Assembly (NCBI RefSeq): GCF_003719195.1
Contig: NZ_CP024996.1
Coordinates: forward strand, 992,001 to 1,056,000
Reading direction: 5' to 3'
Length of the DNA stretch: 64,000 nt
DNA from: Herbaspirillum rubrisubalbicans
GTDB taxonomy: Bacteria; Pseudomonadota; Gammaproteobacteria; Burkholderiales; Burkholderiaceae_D
The position numbers and the translations under genes were made by a program. Below the pieces are notes generated by a model, which saw only the letters and a program-made list of their open reading frames with translations, did not search any database and was not told the origin of the DNA. Positions 17,752-26,805 of this stretch are shown here, piece by piece; positions within the stretch are counted from its first letter, which is position 1, and the number at the start of each line of letters is the position of its first letter.

Positions 17752-18693
17752 TCAGTAAATCATTTTCGCCACTTCACGGATTGCCTGCAGGACCAGGTTG
17801 GCGCCCGGCGAGAGCAAGCTGTCCTGGCGCGTGATGATGCCAAAGCCCGCCATGCGGCAGGGTAGGTCGATGGGCAGGATGTCCATCAAGCGCGCCTGGG
17901 TGTAATAACGCGCCACTTCGGTGGGCATCGCATAGATGAAATCAGTCTGCTGCAGCAGGCTGGTGATGAACAGGATAGCGGTGGTGTCGACCACGTTGGA
18001 CGGCGGCGCCAGCCCTTGTTCGCGGAACATCTGATCGCAGCGCGCCCGCAGGATGCTGCCCTTGGGCGCCATGATCCAGGCTTCGCTGGCCAGGTCGGAC
18101 AGGGTCAGGTCGGTGCGGGTGTGGAAGGGATGTCCCACGCGCGCGACAGCACACACCGGCTCGTCGGCCAGCTCTTCATAGAGCAGGCCGCCGCGCGCTT
18201 CTTCATCCAGGATGCGGCCGATGATGAAGTCCAGTTCACCATGCAAGAGGCGCGAGAGCAGGATGTTGCTGCTTTCGACTTCGACGCCGATGCGCAACAT
18301 CGGCGCCTGTTCCTTGACGCGCGCAATGGCTGGCGGCAACAGTGCCATGCCCGGCGAGAGGATCACGCCCACGTCCACCTGGCCGGACAGGCCGGACTTC
18401 AGGGCCACGATGTCTTCATGCGCCTTGGACAGGCTGGTCAAGGCCATGCGCGCATGACGGATCATGGCTTCGCCATAGATGGTGGGCCGCATTCCGCGTG
18501 GCAGGCGCTCGAACAGCGACACGCCCAGCATGTCTTCGAGGTCCTTGAGTTGCTTGGAAGCGGCCGGCTGCGTCATGTTCAGTTCGCTGGCAGCGCGGTG
18601 GATGTTGCGGGTGTCGTCGAGAGCGATCAGCAGAAGAAGCTGGCGAGTCTTCAAGCGGGCCCGCAGAAACCAGTTCGGGTCACTGTTTTTCAT
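17752..18693 (-). CDS. LysR-family regulator, GbpR-like
   Basis: This 313-residue LysR-type regulator has an N-terminal winged helix-turn-helix at about residues 10-70 (RQLLLLIALDDTRNIHRAASELNMTQPAASKQLKDLE, described by its parts RNIHRAA and TQPAASKQ) and an effector domain from about 95. The opening and the RLPRGMRPTIYGEAMIRHAR stretch resemble GbpR, the sugar-responsive activator of chvE in Agrobacterium and Azospirillum. It is divergent from the porin and 3 to 8 kb from chvE and the sugar dehydrogenase, so control of the arabinose/galactose genes and the porin is a reasonable inference. The sugar effector is not known from sequence. Confidence 0.82.
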   Translation of the reverse strand: MKNSDPNWFLRARLKTRQLLLLIALDDTRNIHRAASELNMTQPAASKQLKDLEDMLGVSLFERLPRGMRPTIYGEAMIRHARMALTSLSKAHEDIVALKSGLSGQVDVGVILSPGMALLPPAIARVKEQAPMLRIGVEVESSNILLSRLLHGELDFIIGRILDEEARGGLLYEELADEPVCAVARVGHPFHTRTDLTLSDLASEAWIMAPKGSILRARCDQMFREQGLAPPSNVVDTTAILFITSLLQQTDFIYAMPTEVARYYTQARLMDILPIDLPCRMAGFGIITRQDSLLSPGANLVLQAIREVAKMIY

Positions 18694-19014
18694 AAGTCTC
18701 CGGGGACGGTTTTCTAAATTTTTTCAATGATTTTTTTATTAGAAATTGATGATATCAAATCGCATATCGGAATTGCTAAAGATTTCATTGGAAAGACATG
18801 AACCGAATACTTAGTATCTAGCCACATTCCGGGCTGTACAGGAGACAACCGGCACAGTACCGGGATGAAAGAAGAGAAGGTCGGGCAGCATCAAAACAAC
18901 AAGTTGGGAGACTGTCAGGAGTCCGTCAGGATCCAGGGGTCTGAAGTGCAACGCTGCACGGCCAAGCCCACCGACGAAAAAAATTTTAAACGGCAATATC
19001 CACGGAGACTATTC
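18694..19014. promoter_or_regulatory. divergent promoter region between LysR regulator and porin
   Basis: The 321 bases hold no gene. The first 90 are very AT-rich and include ATTAGAAATTGATGATATCAA, in which TTGAT-GAT-ATCAA forms an inverted repeat near 18746. ATTAGAAAT is also found upstream of chvE. From 18818 to 19014 is a probable untranslated leader of the porin mRNA, about 190 bases long. Confidence 0.5.
18788..18817 (+). promoter_or_regulatory. predicted sigma70 promoter for porin
   Basis: TTGGAA at 18788-18793 and TAGTAT at 18812-18817 are 18 bases apart. The arrangement copies the ytfQ promoter. Confidence 0.5.
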
Positions 19015-20157
19015 ATGAAGCAAGTGAAGCCATCCTTTATTGGAGCAAAGACCCTGTGCGCACTCGCGCTGATGGGTGCGTTCTCGGCACAGGCGCAGGC
19101 GCAAAGCAGTGTCACCATCTACGGCCGTGTTGTGGCCGGTGTCGACTTCCAGACCAACGCCGGTACCAACGGTCAAGGTTCCAAGTGGAGCGCTGCCAAC
19201 AACCAGTGGGGCACCAGCATGATCGGCTTCAAGGGCACGGAAGACCTGGGCGGCGGTACCAATGCCTTCTTCCTGCTGGAATCCGGTTTCAACTCGACCA
19301 AGGGTCAGTTCAACGGTTCTGACACCAGCAACGGTACGGCATTGTTCAATCGTCGTTCCTACGTCGGTCTGTCCTCGGCCAGCGCCGGTTCCATCAAGTT
19401 CGGTAAGAACCTGTTCATCAACAACGATATCTGGTTCCTGGACCCGACCGGCCAACAGGCCATCGGTACTTCCACCCTGGTCAATGGTCGTAACTGGCCG
19501 GGTGCCAGCAACATCATCGAGTACAACAGCCCGGACATGGGCGGTTTCACTGCCAATCTGCAGACCAGCCTGGGTGAAAAGCCCGGTTCGTTCAGCGGTG
19601 GTGTGCCCAACGCTGGCAGCAGCGATGGTCGCAAGGACGGTATCTCGCTGGCTTACCAGAAGAACGGCCTGGAACTGCGCGCCATCTATGACGTGGTGCG
19701 TGACGCCAACGGTAACTACAGCGACATCTGGGGCCATTCCAAGGAGCTGATCCTGGGCGGTACCTACAAGTTCGACAAGCTCAAGATGTTCGCCGGTTAC
19801 GAAAACCTGCGTGCTCCGAACGCCGCTGTGGGTGCGCCGGACCGTGCCAACCATTACTGGTTGGGTGCCAACTATGACGTCACCCCGCAACTGCAACTGG
19901 TGGCTGCCTGGTTCCACGTCAATGCCAACAATGCTGCCGTCAATCCTGTGACCGGCAAGGGCAACGGCGGTGGTACGGCCAACCTGTACATGGCAGGTGT
20001 CAACTACTTCCTGTCCAAGCGCACTCTGCTGTATGTTGACATCGGCACGGTTCGCAACAATACCGGTGCTGGTCATACCCTGGAAACCAACGGCGACAAC
20101 GGTGTTTCCGGCCTGAAGCAGAACGGCGGCTACTTCGGTATCGCCCACTCGTTCTGA
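19015..20157 (+). CDS. outer-membrane porin, Gram-negative general type
   Basis: This 380-residue porin has a signal peptide of about 29 residues ending AQAQA, then SSVTIYGRVVAGVDF, the typical first strand of betaproteobacterial trimeric porins. The body alternates polar and aromatic residues as in a 16-strand barrel, includes MIGFKGTEDLGGGTNAFFLLESGF and RRSYVGLSSASAGSIKFGK, and ends with the aromatic GIAHSF needed for Bam recognition. The ATG at 19015 has GGAG about 8 bases before it. Placed between sugar regulators and enzymes, it may favour diffusion of sugars, but specificity is not visible. A strong terminator follows. Confidence 0.92.
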   Translation: MKQVKPSFIGAKTLCALALMGAFSAQAQAQSSVTIYGRVVAGVDFQTNAGTNGQGSKWSAANNQWGTSMIGFKGTEDLGGGTNAFFLLESGFNSTKGQFNGSDTSNGTALFNRRSYVGLSSASAGSIKFGKNLFINNDIWFLDPTGQQAIGTSTLVNGRNWPGASNIIEYNSPDMGGFTANLQTSLGEKPGSFSGGVPNAGSSDGRKDGISLAYQKNGLELRAIYDVVRDANGNYSDIWGHSKELILGGTYKFDKLKMFAGYENLRAPNAAVGAPDRANHYWLGANYDVTPQLQLVAAWFHVNANNAAVNPVTGKGNGGGTANLYMAGVNYFLSKRTLLYVDIGTVRNNTGAGHTLETNGDNGVSGLKQNGGYFGIAHSF

Positions 20158-20211
20158 TGTAACGATCAGTAGTATCTGTAATCCTTCCTGAGGTGGTCTT
20201 GATGTAGTTGA

Positions 20212-20238
20212 GGGTGGGCGCAAGCCCACCCTTTTTTG
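20212..20238 (+). terminator. intrinsic terminator after porin
   Basis: GGGTGGGC-GCAA-GCCCACCC is followed by six T residues, 55 bases after the porin stop. It separates the porin from the lactonase gene. Confidence 0.9.
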
Positions 20239-20319
20239 TCGTTGTGACGGCGCATTAATGTGTCACGAAAAAGATTTATATCGTTTATTTCATTTACTTG
20301 ATTTGCAGGCGGAGCCCCG

Positions 20320-21201
20320 ATGAATGCGCAATTACTGGTCGATGGACATCATGAACTGGGTGAAGGTGTGTTGTGGTGTGAGCGTTCGCAATCGCTCTTC
20401 TGGACCGATATCCATGCCTCCCGTCTGTGGAACCACGATCCGCACAGCGGCGCCACGCGTAGCTGGTCCATGCCTGAGCGGCTGTGCTGCTTCGCCTTTA
20501 CGGCCGATCCTGAGCGTCTGCTGATCGGTCTGGAATCGCGCCTGGCCTTCTTCAACCTCAATACCGCTGCCATCACCCCGATCTGCCGCATCGAGGATGA
20601 TCTGCCCAGCACCCGCTTGAATGATGGCCGTTGCGACCGCCAGGGGCGCTTCGTCTTCGGCACCTTGAACGAAGACGCCAGTCGCGAGCCCATCGCCAGC
20701 TTCTATCGCTTGAATGCCGATCTCAGCCTGGAGCGCCTGGCGCTGCCGGGGATCGCCATTTCCAACAGCATCTGCTTCAGCCTTGATGGCAAGCTGATGT
20801 ATCACTGCGACTCCATGGCCGGCAAGATCATGGTGTGCGACTACGATCCGGTCAGCGGCACCGTCAGTGGCCAGCGCGTCTTTGCCGACCTGGCGCAGCA
20901 GCCCGGTGGGCCGGACGGCTCCACGGTCGATGCCGAGGGTTATGTCTGGAACGCCCAATGGGGCGGCTCGCGGGTGGTGCGCTTCGCTCCCGATGGCGCG
21001 ATCGACCGCATCATTGACCTGTCTACGGCGCAGCCTTCCTGCGTGGCCTTCGGCGGTGCGGCACTCGATACCCTGTTCGTGACCACGGCCCATGAAGGTA
21101 TGTCAGCCCAACAGCGCGCCCAGGATGCCCTGGCCGGTGCGGTGTTCGCGGTGCCGCAGATCGGTGTGCGTGGCTTGCCCGAAGTGCGTTTCGCTGCCTA
21201 G
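20320..21201 (+). CDS. SMP-30/gluconolactonase family sugar lactonase
   Basis: This 293-residue six-bladed beta-propeller lactonase should hydrolyse the aldonolactone made by the SDR sugar dehydrogenase. The motif LGEGVLW supplies the metal-binding glutamate near residue 15. RLNDGRCDRQGRF carries the conserved Asn, NSICFSLDGK the second Asn, and PDGSTVDAEGYVWNAQWGG the conserved Asp, all expected ligands of a divalent metal. L-arabinono- or D-galactono-lactone is likely from context. GGCGGAG lies before the ATG. It is cut off from the porin by a terminator, so it needs its own promoter in the 81-base gap. Confidence 0.85.
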   Translation: MNAQLLVDGHHELGEGVLWCERSQSLFWTDIHASRLWNHDPHSGATRSWSMPERLCCFAFTADPERLLIGLESRLAFFNLNTAAITPICRIEDDLPSTRLNDGRCDRQGRFVFGTLNEDASREPIASFYRLNADLSLERLALPGIAISNSICFSLDGKLMYHCDSMAGKIMVCDYDPVSGTVSGQRVFADLAQQPGGPDGSTVDAEGYVWNAQWGGSRVVRFAPDGAIDRIIDLSTAQPSCVAFGGAALDTLFVTTAHEGMSAQQRAQDALAGAVFAVPQIGVRGLPEVRFAA

Positions 21202-21284
21202 TCGCAAAATTATTCAGGCTTGCCAGCCGGGCGTGTCGTATCTGCGCCACGCCCGCTGTACTTCTTCATATTCTGATCCACACA

Positions 21285-22136
21285 TCAGGATCCGAAGCTG
21301 GAATCCCCCATCAGCCGCGACAGGCGCGCCGAGACTTCCTGCACGATGCCCTGGACTTCATCCAGGCTGGGATTGACCTTCTTGTCGATGCGCTCGATAT
21401 AGGGCACGTTCAAGGCCGCCAACATGCGGTTGTTGGCGCCCATGACCGGATAGGACAGGTTGACCACGCCGCGGATCTGCCGGCTTTCCATGCGCGAGTG
21501 ACCTCGCTTGCGCGTCTCCTCGATCTGACGCATCAGTTGCGCCATCTCGATTTCCTGTTCGCCATCCATGCGCACGTGGGCCGCCAGCATACTGGCGCGC
21601 TCGGCTTCGTCGCGGAAGGCCAGCAGCACGTGGCCCGAGGCGGTATCGGTCAGGCTTACCAGTGCGCCCACCTTGAGCCCGAAGGCCCAGCGTTCGGGGC
21701 TGTCCACCTGCGCCACCACGATCACGCGCCCGGCTTCATAGACCGTCAGGTGGGTCGATTGCATCGAGCGCTGGGCCAGTTCACGCATGTGCGGCAGGGC
21801 GGTGCTGACCAACGAGCGGATCGGCTGGTGATGATGGGCCAGTTCGAAGAGCTTGAGCGAAAGCCGGTAGTGATCGTTGTCGGCGATCAGGTAGCCGCGT
21901 TGCTCCAGCGTGACCACCATGCGGAAGATTTCGTTGACGCTGCGCCCCAGTTGGCGGGAGATCTGATTGAGGGTCAGCATCTGCTCGGAGCGGCTTAACA
22001 GCTCCAGGATGTCCAGGCCCTTGTCCAGCGCCGGGGCGGCATAGCGCGTCTTGCCGCCACCTTGCTCATCCTCATGCTCGGCAGCAGTCTGGAGGGCGGG
22101 GGCGTCGGCGGGATTGATTTTCCGGGTTCTGGGCAT
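21285..22136 (-). CDS. IclR-family transcriptional regulator
   Basis: This 283-residue regulator has an unusual polar N-terminal extension of about 34 residues. The IclR winged helix domain follows at about 35-95 (ALDKGLDILELLSR, LNQISRQLGRSVNEIFRMV), and the C-terminal GAF-like effector domain includes GLKVGALVSLTDTASGHVLLAF. It is divergent from the fuconate dehydratase gene, so it is the best candidate controller of the fucose module. IclR proteins often bind palindromes or repeated 10-base elements; a 14-base palindrome lies in the divergent region. Activator or repressor action cannot be told from sequence. Confidence 0.88.
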   Translation of the reverse strand: MPRTRKINPADAPALQTAAEHEDEQGGGKTRYAAPALDKGLDILELLSRSEQMLTLNQISRQLGRSVNEIFRMVVTLEQRGYLIADNDHYRLSLKLFELAHHHQPIRSLVSTALPHMRELAQRSMQSTHLTVYEAGRVIVVAQVDSPERWAFGLKVGALVSLTDTASGHVLLAFRDEAERASMLAAHVRMDGEQEIEMAQLMRQIEETRKRGHSRMESRQIRGVVNLSYPVMGANNRMLAALNVPYIERIDKKVNPSLDEVQGIVQEVSARLSRLMGDSSFGS

Positions 22137-22507
22137 GGCGGCCTGGCGTGCTGTAGCTGGTCTTGGGGCCGGATTGTAGGGGATTTCGGCTATTTCGGCA
22201 TTTTATCCGTAAAATTATTTTTCATATATTGCTGCGGCATGTCGAAACGTCATCTCGAAATTGATATCAATTCTGTCGGAAACTTCATCGGTCTGGCGCT
22301 CCATGAGGAGGATAATCAAGGTTATGCTCTGGCTCTCACAGATGAAATTACATTTTATTTGTGAGTAAAAACCAAAAGAGGGGCCCAGGCCCCGGAGACG
22401 ATCACCCCGGATAGTCTGTCGCCACGGACTGTCCCGCCGAGCACCGGCAATGTGCGGCAGTGCCAGTGGCACCGCCCCGGCCGCAGCGGCATCCACGCTA
22501 GAGACCG
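22137..22507. promoter_or_regulatory. divergent control region of the fucose module
   Basis: The 371 bases between the IclR gene and the fuconate dehydratase gene hold no supported gene. The stretch 22195-22270 is AT-rich and contains the likely promoters. AATTGATATCAATT at 22259-22272 is a perfect 14-base palindrome and the strongest operator candidate. The part from about 22380 to 22500 is GC-rich and imperfectly self-complementary, likely a structured leader. Confidence 0.55.
22259..22272. promoter_or_regulatory. 14-bp palindrome, operator candidate
   Basis: AATTGATATCAATT is a perfect palindrome located about 120 bases from the IclR start and 236 bases from the dehydratase start. Confidence 0.5.
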
Positions 22508-23785
22508 ATGACCAAGATTACTGCCCTGCGCGTGCTGGACGTGCGCTTCCCCACTTCGCAATCGCTGGATGGTTCGGATGCGATGAATCCAGACCCGGAT
22601 TACTCCGCCGCCTACGTCATCCTCGATACCGACAATGAACAACTCAAGGGCCACGGCCTGACCTTCACCATCGGTCGTGGTAATGAGATCTGCTGTGCCG
22701 CCATCCGCGCCATGGAGCATCTGGTGGTGGGCCTGGAGCTGGAATGGATCGCCGCCGACATGGGCCGCTTCTGGCGCCACGTCACCTCCGACAGCCAGTT
22801 GCGCTGGATCGGCCCGGACAAGGGCGCCATCCACCTGGCCACCGGCGCCGTGGTCAATGCCGCCTGGGACCTGTGGGCCAAGGCGCAAGGCAAGCCGGTC
22901 TGGAAGCTGGTGGCCGACATGTCGCCGGAGGAACTGGTCCGCACCATCGATTTCCGCTACATCACCGATTGCATCACCCCCGAGGAAGCGCTGGCGCTGC
23001 TGCGCGAAAAGGAGGCCGGCAAGGCCGAGCGCCTGCGCATCCTGGAGCAAGAGGGCTATCCCTGCTACACCACCTCGGCCGGCTGGCTGGGCTATGACGA
23101 TGCCAAGTTGCGCCGCCTGTGCCAGCAAGCCATCGACCAGGGCTTCAATCACGTCAAGCTCAAGGTCGGTCGTGACCTGGAAGACGACAAGCGCCGCGTG
23201 CGCATCGCCCGCGAAGTGCTGGGCCCGCAACGCAAGCTGATGATCGACGCCAACCAGGTGTGGGAAGTGGACCAGGCCATCGCCTGGGTCAATGAGCTCG
23301 CCTTCGCCCAGCCCTGGTTCATCGAAGAGCCGACCTGCCCGGATGATGTCGAAGGCCACCGCAAGATTCGCGCCGGCATCGGTGCGGTCAAGGTGGCCAC
23401 CGGTGAGATGTGCCAGAACCGTGTCCTGTTCAAGCAATTCATCATGCGTGACGCCATCGACGTGGTGCAGATCGATTCCTGCCGCTTGGGTGGTGTCAAT
23501 GAAATCCTGGCCGTCATGCTCATGGCCGCCAAGTATGGCAAGGTGGTCTGCCCGCACGCGGGTGGCGTGGGCCTGTGCGAATATGTCCAGCACCTGTCGA
23601 TGATCGACTACCTGTGCATCTCTGGCAGCAAGGAAGGGCGCGTGACCGAGTATGTGGATCACCTGCACGAGCATTTCGTGGACCCCTGCGTGATCCGCCA
23701 TGCGGCCTACATGCCGCCCAGCCTGCCGGGGTTCTCGATCGAAATGAAGCCGGCTTCACTGGAACAGTACAGATTCCGGGGCTAG
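22508..23785 (+). CDS. L-fuconate dehydratase
   Basis: This 425-residue mandelate-racemase-subgroup enolase-superfamily enzyme converts L-fuconate to 2-keto-3-deoxy-L-fuconate. The active site is visible: Lys217/Lys219 in HVKLKVG, metal ligands Asp247 (MIDANQVW), Glu273 (IEEPTCPDD) and Glu300 (ATGEMCQNR), and the general base His350 in CPHAGGVGLCE. The N-terminal opening DVRFPTSQSLDGSDAMNPDPDY is the hallmark of FucD. It is the first gene rightward from the IclR control region. An SDR fucose dehydrogenase begins 43 bases after it. Confidence 0.93.
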   Translation: MTKITALRVLDVRFPTSQSLDGSDAMNPDPDYSAAYVILDTDNEQLKGHGLTFTIGRGNEICCAAIRAMEHLVVGLELEWIAADMGRFWRHVTSDSQLRWIGPDKGAIHLATGAVVNAAWDLWAKAQGKPVWKLVADMSPEELVRTIDFRYITDCITPEEALALLREKEAGKAERLRILEQEGYPCYTTSAGWLGYDDAKLRRLCQQAIDQGFNHVKLKVGRDLEDDKRRVRIAREVLGPQRKLMIDANQVWEVDQAIAWVNELAFAQPWFIEEPTCPDDVEGHRKIRAGIGAVKVATGEMCQNRVLFKQFIMRDAIDVVQIDSCRLGGVNEILAVMLMAAKYGKVVCPHAGGVGLCEYVQHLSMIDYLCISGSKEGRVTEYVDHLHEHFVDPCVIRHAAYMPPSLPGFSIEMKPASLEQYRFRG

Positions 23786-23810
23786 GCTGCATTCCCCCAC
23801 GAAAAGATGA

Positions 23811-24605
<795 letters not shown>

Positions 24606-24612
24606 GGCCATC

Positions 24613-24957
24613 ATGCGTACCGTGCTGGCCCTGGACCTGAAGGACGATCCCGCCTTGATCGCCGAGTATGAGCAGTACCACCAGCGCATCTGGCCCGAGA
24701 TCGCCCAGCATCTGCGACGGCATGGCGTGATCGAGATGGAAATCTACCGCCTGGGTACGCGCATGATGATGGTGATGCAGACCGATGACGCCCTCTACGA
24801 TGCCGCAGCGATGGCAGCGGCCAGCCAGAGTGACCCCCACGTCTGCGAATGGGAAGCCCTGATGTGGCGTTTCCAGGCGGCTACACCGTGGACCCCGGCC
24901 GGGCAGAAGTGGGTGCCGATGACGCGCATCTTCGATCTGTCAGCGCAGCAAGATTAA
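24613..24957 (+). CDS. L-fucose/L-rhamnose mutarotase family protein
   Basis: This small 114-residue protein of the RhaM-like dimeric alpha/beta-barrel family has the conserved YHQRIWPEI histidine segment near residue 22, IYRLGTRMMMVM, and a C-terminal tryptophan pair with KWVPMTRIFDL. It should equilibrate alpha and beta L-fucopyranose for the C1 dehydrogenase. It begins 7 bases after that gene, supporting an operon. Its TAA stop codon forms the start of the first TAAGTTTT repeat of the array at 24955-25006. Confidence 0.85.
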   Translation: MRTVLALDLKDDPALIAEYEQYHQRIWPEIAQHLRRHGVIEMEIYRLGTRMMMVMQTDDALYDAAAMAAASQSDPHVCEWEALMWRFQAATPWTPAGQKWVPMTRIFDLSAQQD

Positions 24958-25006
24958 GTTTTCAACCAGCAGAAAATAAGTTTTTGTGAACCGCTTTCTA
25001 AGTTTT
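24955..25006 (+). repeat. three TAAGTTTT direct repeats with 22-bp period
   Basis: TAAGTTTT lies at 24955-24962, 24977-24984 and 24999-25006, exactly 22 bases apart. A second array with the same period lies at 28954-29005. Two helical turns between copies puts all copies on one face of the DNA, as expected for a regulator array. The last copy is 185 bases before the transporter ATPase start. Confidence 0.75.
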
Positions 25007-25052
25007 TCGCCAGGCTGTACAGTGGCCGGTGAGCGGCAAGCAAGCAGGGAAA

Positions 25053-25091
25053 GCAGGCAATAAAAGCAGGCAATAGAAGCAGGCAATAGAA
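25053..25091 (+). repeat. three tandem 13-bp repeats
   Basis: GCAGGCAATARAA occurs three times head to tail at 25053-25065, 25066-25078 and 25079-25091; the first differs by one base. It lies in the 233-base gap between the mutarotase and the ATPase genes. Thirteen bases is not a multiple of a codon or helical turn, so slippage expansion is as likely as function. Confidence 0.8.
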
Positions 25092-25190
25092 GCAGCAAGG
25101 TAGTCATGCAGCGACCGCAGAGTCGCGCACACGATGGCCATATGGACCTCCGGGCTATAGGCCGGCAATGCATCCGCATCCGAGGTGAGT

Positions 25191-26738
25191 ATGCAACAAG
25201 ACCAAGAGACACAAGCCAAGGCAGCCGCGTCAGCCCCCCCGCTGATTGCGCTGCGCAACGTCAGCAAGCGCTTTCCCGGTGTGCTGGCGCTGGACAATTG
25301 CCAGTTCGAGCTGGCCGCCGGTGAGGTACACGCCCTGATGGGCGAGAACGGTGCCGGCAAATCGACCTTGATGAAGATCCTGTCCGGGGTCTACCAGCGC
25401 GACAGCGGCGACATCCTGCTCGATGGCAAGCCGGTGGAGATCGGCGAGCCGCGCCAGGCCCAGGCGCTGGGCATCGGTATCATCCATCAGGAACTGAACC
25501 TGATGAACCACCTGTCCGCCGCGCAAAACATCTTCATCGGCCGCGAGCCGCGCAAGGGCTTTGGCCTGATCATCGATGAAGACCAGTTGAACCGTCAGGC
25601 CGCCGCCATCTTCGAGCGTATGCGCCTGGACATGGACCCGCGCACCCCGGTGGGCGAGCTGACCGTAGCGCGCCAGCAGATGGTGGAAATCGCCAAGGCC
25701 TTGTCCTTCGATTCGCGCGTGCTGATCATGGATGAACCCACCGCTGCGCTCAATAACGCCGAGATCGCCGAGCTGTTTCGCATCATCCGCGACCTGCAGG
25801 CGCAGGGCGTGGGCATCGTCTACATCTCGCACAAGATGGATGAGCTGCGCCAGATCGCCGATCGTGTCAGCGTCATGCGCGATGGCAAGTACATCGCCAC
25901 CGTTCCCATGCAAGGCACCTCCATGGACACCATCATTTCCATGATGGTGGGCCGGGCTCTCGATGGCGAGCAGCGGACCCCGCCCGATACCTCCCGCAAC
26001 GAAGTGGTGCTGGAGGTGCGTGGCCTGAACCGTGGTCGCGCCATCCGCGATGTCAGCTTCCAGTTGCGCCGCGGAGAGATACTCGGTTTCGCCGGTCTCA
26101 TGGGGGCGGGCCGCACCGAAGTGGCGCGTGCCATCTTCGGCGCCGATCCGCTGGACTCGGGCGAGATCTTCATCCATGGCGGCAAGGCGGTGATCCGCCA
26201 GCCGGCCGATGCGGTGGCGCATGGCATCGGCTACCTCTCGGAAGACCGCAAGCACTTCGGGCTGGCCGTGGGCATGGATGTGCAGGCCAATATCGCGCTC
26301 TCCAGCATGGGGCGTTTCACCCGGGCCGGTTTCATGGACCAGCGCGCCATGCGCGAAGTGGCCCAGGCTTACGTGCGGCAACTGGCCATCAAGACGCCTT
26401 CGGTGGAACAGCAGGCAAGGCTGTTGTCAGGGGGGAACCAGCAAAAGATCGTGATTGCCAAGTGGCTGCTGCGCGATTGCGACATCCTGTTCTTCGACGA
26501 ACCCACGCGTGGCATCGACATCGGCGCCAAGAGCGAGATCTATAAGCTGCTCGACGCCCTGGCCGAACAGGGCAAGGCCATCGTGATGATTTCGTCGGAG
26601 TTGCCCGAGGTGCTGCGCATGAGTCATCGCATCCTGGTCATGTGCGAAGGGCGCGTGACCGGTGAACTCGCGCGCGCCGACGCCACCCAGGAAAACATCA
26701 TGCAACTGGCCACGCAACGTGAGTCGGCCGTGGCCTGA
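25191..26738 (+). CDS. CUT2 sugar ABC transporter ATPase of the fucose module
   Basis: This 515-residue tandem ATPase of the RbsA family presumably drives L-fucose import. The N-terminal half has Walker [10 protein letters not shown] near 52-60, Walker [12 protein letters not shown] and the signature-region [15 protein letters not shown]. The C-terminal half has [30 protein letters not shown] and [11 protein letters not shown] took the ATG at 25191 with AGG 5 bases upstream; GTG at 25185 is an alternative adding two residues. The permease and binding protein follow, an order (ATPase-permease-binding protein) different from the other three transporters here. Confidence 0.88.
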   Translation: MQQDQETQAKAAASAPPLIALRNVSKRFPGVLALDNCQFELAAGEVHALMGENGAGKSTLMKILSGVYQRDSGDILLDGKPVEIGEPRQAQALGIGIIHQELNLMNHLSAAQNIFIGREPRKGFGLIIDEDQLNRQAAAIFERMRLDMDPRTPVGELTVARQQMVEIAKALSFDSRVLIMDEPTAALNNAEIAELFRIIRDLQAQGVGIVYISHKMDELRQIADRVSVMRDGKYIATVPMQGTSMDTIISMMVGRALDGEQRTPPDTSRNEVVLEVRGLNRGRAIRDVSFQLRRGEILGFAGLMGAGRTEVARAIFGADPLDSGEIFIHGGKAVIRQPADAVAHGIGYLSEDRKHFGLAVGMDVQANIALSSMGRFTRAGFMDQRAMREVAQAYVRQLAIKTPSVEQQARLLSGGNQQKIVIAKWLLRDCDILFFDEPTRGIDIGAKSEIYKLLDALAEQGKAIVMISSELPEVLRMSHRILVMCEGRVTGELARADATQENIMQLATQRESAVA

Positions 26739-26805
26739 AGGCCATTACGACCAGGCCACTACAGGCCACCACCAGCGCGACCTACCAAGAGAGACAAGAC
26801 CCATC

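Noticed and set aside
25053..25091. possible CRISPR-like or iteron array
   Set aside because: The 13-base units are head to tail with no spacers and no cas or replication gene nearby.
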